From Lamellibrachia satsuma (Eukaryota > Annelida > Polychaeta > Sabellida > Siboglinidae): DNA of 64,000 nt. The stretch is from assembly GCA_033239005.1 (NCBI GenBank), contig BSQZ01000073.1, forward strand, positions 2,425,001 through 2,489,000, in the 5' to 3' direction. The notes beneath the pieces were generated by a model. That model saw only the letters and a list, made by a program, of their open reading frames with translations, was not told the origin of the DNA and did no database searches. Of the stretch, positions 56,801 through 64,000 are shown one piece after another (positions within the stretch are counted from its first letter, which is position 1; each line of letters begins with the position of its first letter). A program made the translations under genes and the position numbers.

Positions 56801-57202
56801 TTATATGTTTACCGGTTTTAATCTTATTCAGTAGTTATTATTATTATTATTATTATTTTGTCTTATTTAATTCCTTGTATACCTTTCACTATTTTAATCC
56901 AATTTGATACTTATAATTATATTGTTCTTAATGTAATTTATCATTCAAATTATTTTATTCCATGTATGCATTTTAGTTTAAAGCCCTTAAATGCCTAAAA
57001 TGCCTTTAAATTGTACTTGTATTTTTAGCTGTTTATTTTGATGCACGATTTTTAGTTGTATTATTCTTAATTAATGTATTATTTTAATATTTAACTACCT
57101 ATATACGTTTAGCTGTATTATTACTGCACTGTAAAGCGCCATAGAGCACTATGTGATTATGACGCTATATAAATATCGTATTTTATTATTATTATTATTA
57201 GT
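53838..57202 (+). mobile_element. L2-like LINE with minisatellite inside its RT
   Basis: The left part encodes DVSAAFDTIDHSILIERLEH (RT motif A). Then comes a 68-bp array, then ADVLLEYGVPQGSVRGD (motif B), HFYADDTQLYVSFMN (motif C), LTQNMLKLNDEKTEVILFTS, VNSVCRTGYYHLRNIGRIRR and VKELHWRPVHRRIQHKI. The 3' UTR ends with the L2-type GTAAAGCGCC ... GACGCTATATAAA block at about 57131-57175 and a (TTA)n tail. The 5' end is truncated. Frame is lost between motif B and C by a deletion (the usual LGPLLF is replaced). Confidence 0.9.
53936..55895. repeat. 68-bp minisatellite, about 29 copies, grown from RT sequence
   Basis: The unit is TGGATGTCATCTTACTTGTG then AGAGCGAAACCAACAAGTCA then TCATTCGTGATGTCTCCTCG then GCCGATGA. 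In the entry frame it is WMSSYL, a stop, ERNQQVI, then RDVSSAD: the RT segment that belongs between motif A and motif B. The first three units are 65 bp. Confidence 0.97.
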
Positions 57203-57889
57203 TTAATAGTTTGTCTTAAGTCACACAAAGTACACACAAAAGTTGCACAAACGAGCATGTTGCAGTGGATACTACGTAGGTTTGATTTTTCGCAAAATAT
57301 ATTTTAAATTAGATTAGCTAAAAAATCGAATCGAGGAGGAACATTTAAATGAGTACAATAGTTTGTTTCTCTCCGTCATTGCAATCACTACTTCGAATAA
57401 CCAAATCACCTCTTTGTTGAACACAACGTGGCAATGTGCAGACGCTGTTCGTTGTTACGTAGCTCCCATATTTCACATGTCCGGTCGTCCGCTCGGTTCG
57501 TCCACTCGGTTCGTCCACTCGGTTCGTCCAGGTATCAGTACACGATTATCTCTAGGCGACGTACGCGTTCTGTCGGTCTCGGCTTTCTGCACTCATCGAT
57601 AATATGGACAATCGGTCAGTGTACTGCGACACAAAAGTGTTCAATGGAAATTCAGAACAAAATGTGGTCTAACACGTCACCTGTGTACGGTTGTCCGACA
57701 GTGCTTGACGGAGTGAGAACATCAGACCACAGATGATGTTATTGGTTCCATCGTGTATCCCAACACTCGACACGGGCATGGTCCAGAGCATCGTTACCAG
57801 GCGCATGGGTAACAATGAACGAGCAATGTTTACTGTAGCCGCTGTCACAGACCTGACGGGAGTATATGTGCACATTGCCTACGTGCGAG
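57203..57889. other. Spacer, no gene
   Basis: Unique sequence with a triple CGGTTCGTCCACT near 57495-57530. A damaged upstream part of the next LINE may begin in it. Confidence 0.45.
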
Positions 57890-59246
57890 GAACTGTTTGA
57901 TCTCTTCCAGGAAACCATGGACCATTTACTGGGCGCGCCATAGCACAGATAAACCAAGGATCACAGATGGCTTCCGGCACCTGCCCAGACAGCGGCAACG
58001 TGCTCGTATGTCTGATGACATGGAACAGGCCAGAAGACTGAGGAATTTAGTGAATCGCACAGCGCCAAAATTGCGCCACCAGTTTTACCAATCAAATGTC
58101 GCATCACATGAGGAATGGTCAACAAATAAACTGATGGGGATTTGGACAGCTTGGTCAACTCTATGAATGGGTTCTTTGTGTCAGTGTGTGAAGACTTACC
58201 AAGATCGCAGTCCTCTCACCCAATCTTTGACGTCAACGAACCATTGTCGGCTGAGTTCATTATCAGCGTAACAGATACGGAGGTGGCACTTGAAAAGGTC
58301 AAAGTTAACAAAGCCACTGGACCGGACAACTTTCCGTCTTGGGTATTGAAAGACTTTTTGCACCTTCTCGCGACACCGGTCACAACTATCTTTAACAACT
58401 CACTCAGGGAAGGAGTTCTACCAAAGCTATGGAAGTCAGCAACAGTTATTCCGTTGTCAAAGAAACAACCACCAGACACAGTGGAAAATGACATTAGACC
58501 TATATCGCTAACTACAATTCTGGCAAAGGTGTATGAGTCATTTGTGCTGCTGAAGTGTGTCGATATTTGTGTTAAACCTCAGATTGATGATAGGCAGTTC
58601 GGAGTTATGGCAGGGACTTGTACTACTGATGTTCTGGTTGAATCGCTCCGCAAGTGGTATGAAGCCACTGATGTAACGGGCAATTTTGTGAGAGTGTTAT
58701 TTCTGGACTACAGGAAAGCATTAGATGTAATTAATCATTATATATTAATCGATAAACTGATCACAATGAAATTACCAGCACATCTAGTTTGATGGATAGC
58801 AGCGTTTCTCCTAGACCGTGCACAGAGAGTTAAGATCGGGGACGCTGTATCAAGACCAGGCTACCCTAATGGAGGCGTTCCCCGGGGAACACTGTTTGGT
58901 CCATATCAATGATTTAAGAACACTTTGCCCTATCTACTAATATGTGGATGACAGCACAATATTTGAAATATGCCACCAAAGCAGAGTATCTGCCATACAT
59001 GATTCAGCTAACCTTACTGCGCAGTGGTTGCATAGCAACAATGATATGCGCATTAATACGAGTAAGACAAAATAAATGGTTATACGTTTCTTAAAAAAAT
59101 AGAATATATGTTAAATCTCTGCCGTATATCAATGTAAATGGGACTGGTGTTGAAAGAGTTGCTCAAGCAAAAGTTCTCGGTGTAATTATATCATCTGATT
59201 TAAGTTGGAATGCACACGTATATAAAATAGTTGCAAAGTTGCTTTC
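57890..59246 (+). mobile_element. Jockey-like LINE, RT region
   Basis: Plus-strand pieces: PRITDGFRHLPRQRQRARMS and ARRLRNLVNRTAPKLRHQFY (linker before RT), then VKVNKATGPDNFPSWVLKDF, DIRPISLTTILAKVYESFVL, NFVRVLFLDYRKALDVINHY (motif A), GVPRGTLFGP (motif B), YVDDSTIFEI (motif C) and VAQAKVLGVIISSDLSWNAH. RT up to motif A is one 216-codon open frame. The element stops abruptly at about 59246, where an oppositely oriented CR1 begins. Clade is not certain. Confidence 0.85.
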
Positions 59247-59248
59247 AT

Positions 59249-61690
59249 AACTAAGGTCTCTTAATTCTGGAATCATTTTAGTTGCTCTTCGTTGTATTCT
59301 TTCTAGCTTGTCTGTGTTCTTCTTACGATACGGCCTCCATGTTTGTATACAATATTCCAAATGTGTTCTAACTATTGCTTTGTACAGGGGTACAATTACC
59401 TGTTTCTCCTTATACATGATAGTTCTCCTAATTAGCCCTATAATTATTTGATTCCTTTCGAAGCAGCAATCCCACATTGCTCTGAAACGTTCATGTCAGC
59501 ACTAAATGTTACACCTAAGTCTTTTCTTGTGTGGTTCTACCTAGTACAGCATCCCCTATTTTAAATTCTTCGTCCAGGTTTCCATGTCCTATGTGTATGC
59601 ATTTACACTTCCCAAAATTGAATAACATTTGCCATTTCTCTGACCATTTAACTAATTTATCTAGATCATCCTGTCAACTTTGTTTATTTGTAACATTAGT
59701 AACCTTTCTGAATACTTTTGTGTCATCTGCAAATTTCAGTACTTTGCTAGATATGTCATCTTCCAAATCATTTATATATATATTAAAAACAGTATAGGGC
59801 CTAATACTGATCCCTGTGGTACCCAACTCAAAAACAGATTTCCAGTTTGAAATCCAGTTGATTACATCATTACCTATACCATGGGCTTTTAGTTTAAGTA
59901 ACAGTCTTTGATGTGGCACTTTAAGCTTTCTGAAAATCTAAATAGACAACATCCACTGGTGACTCGTCATCTACCCACTTTGTAATTTCTTCCCAAAAAC
60001 ATAAGAGATTGGTTAGACACGACCTTGCTTTTAGGAACCCATGTTGAGATGTATTTATTAATTTATGTTTTACAAGGAATTCCACCATGTAGTCTCTAAT
60101 TAATGCTTCGAGTAATTTACATACAACTGATGTTAAACTCACTGGTACTTTTCTGGTTTGTTCCTCGATCCTTTCTTAAATAGCGGTGTAATGTTTGCTT
60201 CTTTCCATTCTTAAAGAAATATTCCTTCTTCTAGTGACAAATTAAACACTTTTACAAGTGGTGTACTAATTTGCTCAACAATTTCCTTAAGCAGTTTTGG
60301 TGGTATCCCATCAACTCCAGGTGATTTATTATCTTTCATCTTATTAATTTTCTTTGCTATAATTTCTGGAGTTACAAATGACTGCCCCATATATTCTGAT
60401 TTATTGCCCTCAAATTTTGTAAATGGAACTGGAAATGAACTGACATCTTCTATGGTAAAAACTGAGCTGAAATACTCATTCAGGACCTCTGCCATTTGAA
60501 ACCCGTCTGAAATTATGTTTCCACTGTTGTTTTCCAGTGGTCCGACCTTATCTCGAACTTTCTGTTTACTCCTTACATAAGCATAGAAACTCTTGCTGTC
60601 ATTTTTTATATAACCTACCAATTTTTTTCAAAGGTTCTTTTAGATTTTCTACTTTCTGTTCTAGCTAGGTTAAGTGCCCCTTTGTAGTTTGCGTAGTCTT
60701 CTACATTTCCAGTGTGTTTATATGTCCTCCACAGCATCTGTGAGCAATTTTTCTAATAGCCTCTTTTGACAGGTGTTTCTTCCTGGACCTTTTCCCTTGT
60801 TTTCTTAATGGAACACATTTCTCAATAATGCCCTCAATCTCATATGTTAAACAAGTCCAGCATTCTGTTGCTGTCTTTTTCTTCAGCAAGTTATTCCAAT
60901 ATATATTTGCTAGATATGTTCTCATCTCTTTATATTTACCTTTGTTGAAGTTCCTCCTCCATTGTTTTTTATATGTATTCCCTGTTTTTACATTTATATT
61001 AAAATGGACTTGGTTATGGTCACTTGAATCCAAAGGTTCGTGTACTTTAACATTATCAACTAATTCATTTTGAAAAGACAAAATTAAATCTAACACATTC
61101 CCATCTCTGGTTGGTTCCAAGACATGTTGAGTAAGGAAACAATCCTGTGTTAGAAGTAGAAACTGATGGTCGTCACCTCCAGCACTCTCTAACGATGCCC
61201 ATTGTATATGGCCATGGTTAAAATCACCCATTATAACACATTCCCCCTTGCTCACCTCCCTTATAGCCTTTTGTAATTTTACATCTTCTTCTTTCCTTAT
61301 GTTAGGACTACGATAAACTACTCCTATTTTTAATGTTGAGTTCCTGGTAACTATGTTACACCAAATTGCTTCCTCACAATCTGTTTCACTTTTCAGTGTT
61401 ATTTCATAAGCTTGGATAGATTTAATATATACAATTACTCCACCTCCCCTACTTTCTCGTCTATCCTTCCTAAACAATACATAGCCTGTCTGTGCTAACT
61501 CAATATCTACTATATCTTTATTTGCCCATGATTCAGTGATGCCTATTACATGAGGGTCAATATCTGCTACCATAATGTCTAACTCACTTTTTTTATTTAC
61601 TATGCTCCTGGCATTTAAGCATACACATTTAAGTTCATTGTCTGAAATTATTGGTGAACATTTCTTTGGATGTGTATTTGTAGTAGTACT
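59249..61690 (-). pseudogene. CR1 ORF2: AP endonuclease plus reverse transcriptase, broken
   Basis: The endonuclease is one 290-codon frame from about 61573 plus an ATG-less upstream part with CVCLNARSIVNKKSELD. It has HVIGITESWA, RESRGGGVIVYI, CVIMGDFNHGHIQWASLESA and PLDSSDHNQVHFNI (the SDH catalytic end). A stop at 60701 follows. RT comes in pieces: DNKSPGVDGIPPKLLKEIVE, LINTSQHGFLKARSCLTNLL, DVVYLDFQKA (motif A), a part where motif B has been deleted (NWKSVFELGTTGISIRP), KFADDTKVFRKV (motif C) and LYKAIVRTHLEYCIQTWRPY. Confidence 0.88.
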
Positions 61691-61769
61691 CCTTTGAGTT
61701 TGTTTTCTCTGTCAGTTCCCTCTGTGCATCTAGTTTAAATAATTTATGGTAACTGTACCCTCGTGGACA

Positions 61770-62482
61770 ACTCTGACAAACTCACACCCAAGAACTGCAG
61801 CACCCTTCCCTATCAGATGAAGTCTCTCGTGAAAAAGTCGTCTCTTCCCACACAGTTTAACCACATGTCTACGAAACCTACTCCCTCCTCCATACATACC
61901 TTCTGTACTTGTGTGTTGATCGCCATCCTCCAACAGTTCCTATATTCCTCACCCCTGCCTCCCATTATTGGTAATATCCCCGACAAAACAATCTGTCCAA
62001 CTCGTGCCTCTTTAAGTGTCTTGATCAACCTCCTGTACTTACCAACGATGGCCGACGTTCCCTCCTTCTCTGCATAGTTCGTTCCCATATGTACCAGAAC
62101 AACACCTCCCGTGCCACCACCCATGACTTGTTTTGCCTTCTCTGATATATACTCTATTTTTGCCCCTGGTAGGCATACTGTTATGTCATCTCCTCTGTTT
62201 ACAGAGGAGATGACATAACCACCTGCTCTCATCATTCTCACCACCTCTGCGCTCTTCTTTTTCATCCTGCCCTGTCATCATCAAAATCATATGTCGTAAC
62301 TCATTTACCTGCTCCTGTAGACATTTAACTGTCGCACATCCACTACACACGAAATGAAAATCATCTGCCTGCACCTCTGCCCACGAATTTGCACACCCGC
62401 ACTTTGCAAAATCTATCCAGCTGTCGCAGCTAGAGCATGTCAAATTACGTTTCGCCTTTACTTGGCGTTTGCACGGCGCCAT
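61770..62482 (-). pseudogene. CR1 ORF1: PHD-like zinc finger plus SGNH esterase, broken
   Basis: The N-terminal part starts MAPCKRQVKAKRN and has a Cys-rich finger (CSSCDSW, KCGCANSW, HFVCSGC). After a frameshift near 62262 comes ITVCLPGAKIEYI, then VLVHMGTNYAEKEG (the SGNH block with Asn) and, after another shift, DGLHLIGKGAAVLG (the Asp-x-x-His block). CR1 ORF1 proteins with PHD and esterase domains are known; the role proposed is in particle or membrane interaction. A near-perfect palindrome lies in the N-terminal esterase coding region. Confidence 0.8.
62180..62219. repeat. Perfect 19-bp inverted repeat in CR1 ORF1
   Basis: Arms GTTATGTCATCTCCTCTGT and ACAGAGGAGATGACATAAC separated by TT. 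On the coding strand it reads YVISSVNRGDDIT. Confidence 0.97.
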
Positions 62483-62654
62483 GTTAGAAATTCAATTTAT
62501 ATTTGTTTATAATTCGTTTATAATAAATTTATACTAGGTAGTCTTCACAAAGACTGTTTTTGTGTTGCAATACACACGTTGTGCTATTTTACTGATGTTT
62601 TAATTAAATTTACAACTACTGCCTTGCAACTTACTTTTTATGTAACAGCTGACG

Positions 62655-62965
62655 ATAACAAAACGTAATATTGCTCGCGCTAACGAAATTTCAGTGACCT
62701 TCTTTAAATTACACTGAATTACTATCTACGGCTAACTTTTAACAATAAATGTTGCAAAAACAAAATATTCAGGTTCTCAATCTTTAATATGTACTAAATT
62801 ATTTACAATAATATTATGTCTCATATTATGTACCCAATCAACTGACCACAACAAACCTTAATTATCGCTCGCGCTACCGAGTCTTCGGAGATCTACGATA
62901 TAAACTGCCATAAATTACTCCTATAGCTAAATTTTAACAGCAACTATTGTCTAAACAAGGACTCT
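62655..62965 (-). other. Two diverged ~200-bp direct repeats upstream of CR1 ORF1
   Basis: 62660-62770 and 62860-62965 share, in order, TAAT-T-GCTCGCGCTA, a GAGTCTTC/AAATTTC block, AAATTAC/GAATTAC, TA-CTA, then (G)CTAA-TTTTAACA and TGTT/TTGT with AAACAA. They could be 5' UTR promoter monomers of the CR1. Similarity was judged by eye. Confidence 0.45.
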
Positions 62966-63000
62966 TATAAGTTTACGTTTATTATACACGTAATCATAAT

Positions 63001-63464
63001 ACTTATCCGATCAATATTCCACACTTTATACAAATGTCCAATACCCCAAATTAAATCTACTTGCGTGATTATATGCTTTGCAGTTTATAACAAGTATTCT
63101 GTATTTCTCTATATTCCACTAAGGAGGTAATGTTCATATGTTATCAGTTATTAAATCAGTTACTAATTCATCCTGGTTAAAATTCGAAGTTACTTTTTCT
63201 CAACCCATTCCATGTAGCGCCCTCTACTGGGTACTAAGTCAGCGGTCTGGTTCATTTGTTGGTTCCACGTAAATTTACACATGCAGCAATACAAGGTCGA
63301 TCCATCGCACGTGGTTTAACACATTTTGTTTTGTAGCATCTTTATTTCAACGACACTACAACGACACTACATTTATATTGGTGTCAATTAATGTCAACAC
63401 TCGCGCTGTACTTGCAACTTTTAGCAATGTTTTATTTGTATAGTGTAGGAGCAACTGGTAAAGT
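63001..63464. other. Spacer between two CR1 copies
   Basis: AT-rich. No gene or repeat recognised beyond AACGACACTAC duplicated near 63350. Confidence 0.45.
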
Positions 63465-64000
63465 GAAGTTTATTTAACAAGATTTAACAAGATTGCCATC
63501 CCAAACAACAAGTTCCAGATGGCAAGCGGACAAGAAAGCCATTGGCTTATCGAGAGTCCAACAATTTTCTCACCTATGTGTAGCCCGCCCTTATCAGATA
63601 TCTGTCAATTCTATTTTTAAACATATTCACACTACTAGCATTAACACAATCATTTGGCAGTTTGTTCCATTCATTTATCACCCTCTGTGAGAATGAGTAC
63701 TTTCTCATGTCCAACCTACACTGCTCCTTAACTAATGCTGCTTGGTGTCCTCTGGTTCTACTGCCTTCTTTAAGTTTGAAGAACATATTCCTATCAACAT
63801 CCTCATAACCGTTCACTATTTTAAACACTTCTGTTTGGTCTCCTCTTAGTCTCCTGGTCTCTAGTGTTGTCAAACCACATTGTAATAAGCGACTTTCGTA
63901 ACTAAGGTCTCTTAATTCTGGAATCATCTTAGTTGCTCTTCGTTGTATTCTTTCTAGCTTGTCTATGTCTTTTTTACGATATGGCCTCCATGCTTGAATA
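63465..64000 (-). mobile_element. CR1 3' part, continuing beyond the window
   Basis: The minus strand enters at the window edge with IQAWRPYRKKDIDKLERIQR and continues open to YLIRAGYT and a stop at 63574, through LRDLSYESRLLQCGLTTLET, LVKEQCRLDMRKYSFSQRVI then NEWNKLPNDC. A short 3' UTR with GATAAGCCAATGGCTT follows, ending in two CTTGTTAAAT units at about 63470-63490. This gives the family's intact 3' end. Confidence 0.92.

Larger units (their letters stand above)
59247..63000 (-). mobile_element. Long CR1 element with ORF1 and ORF2, 3'-truncated
   Basis: On the minus strand this keeps the full CR1 order: 5' UTR, ORF1 (zinc finger and SGNH esterase), ORF2 (APE endonuclease, then RT). Several stops and frameshifts make it inactive. 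It lacks the last ~120 codons and 3' UTR present in the copy at 63.5-64 kb, ending inside LRDLSYES against another LINE. The 5' limit at about 63.0 kb is a guess based on 5' UTR-like repeats. Confidence 0.85.

Noticed and set aside
61730..62265. Host SGNH-hydrolase gene
   Set aside because: Its place just upstream of a CR1 endonuclease, the preceding zinc finger and the frameshifts show it is CR1 ORF1.

Overview
This window is nuclear DNA from an animal, most likely a marine invertebrate. The evidence is two spliced protein genes with GT-AG introns in matching phase, a metazoan coiled-coil gene (CCDC142 type), a Golgi core-2-type GlcNAc-transferase (GT14), and a large load of CR1-, L2- and RTE-like LINE remains. 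A mollusc or other lophotrochozoan would fit, but nothing seen fixes the phylum. There is no bacterial or viral gene order, no tRNA or rRNA gene that I could see, and no CRISPR array.

Layout. 1-3.27 kb is a 55-bp minisatellite running in from outside the window. 4.7-5.6 kb is a second 55-bp array rich in palindromic E-boxes. 6.0-23.4 kb, minus strand, is a ten-exon CCDC142-like gene (about 1002 aa). Its exon phases all agree, and its introns are largely tandem arrays; intron 6 (5.7 kb) is almost nothing else. Upstream of it are small arrays and, on the plus strand at 25.0-25.6 kb, two phase-matched exons, a stop codon and a poly(A) signal that form the 3' end of an unrecognised gene. 25.8-33.6 kb is a LINE graveyard in which several minisatellites have grown out of LINE coding sequence. 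34.7-38.6 kb, minus strand, is an intact-looking three-exon GT14 gene (491 aa). 39.1-44.0 kb holds three decayed LINEs. 44.5-53.7 kb is mostly minisatellites and microsatellites plus an RTE-like 3' end. 53.8-57.2 kb is an L2-like LINE whose reverse transcriptase is interrupted by about 29 copies of its own sequence. 57.9-59.2 kb is a Jockey-like LINE, joined tail to tail with a long CR1 element at 59.2-62.5 kb that still shows ORF1 (zinc finger plus SGNH-esterase) and ORF2 (endonuclease plus RT). The window ends in the 3' part of another CR1 copy.

By my hand tally about 27 kb, roughly 40% of the window, is tandem repeat. The main theme is that LINE coding sequence, and in one case a splice acceptor, has repeatedly seeded local tandem expansions. 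The very long open frames across the arrays (up to about 1000 codons) are by-products of stop-free repeat units and are not annotated as genes.

The two host genes have unrelated roles: a coiled-coil protein of poorly known function and a Golgi mucin-type O-glycan branching enzyme. Nothing suggests they work together.
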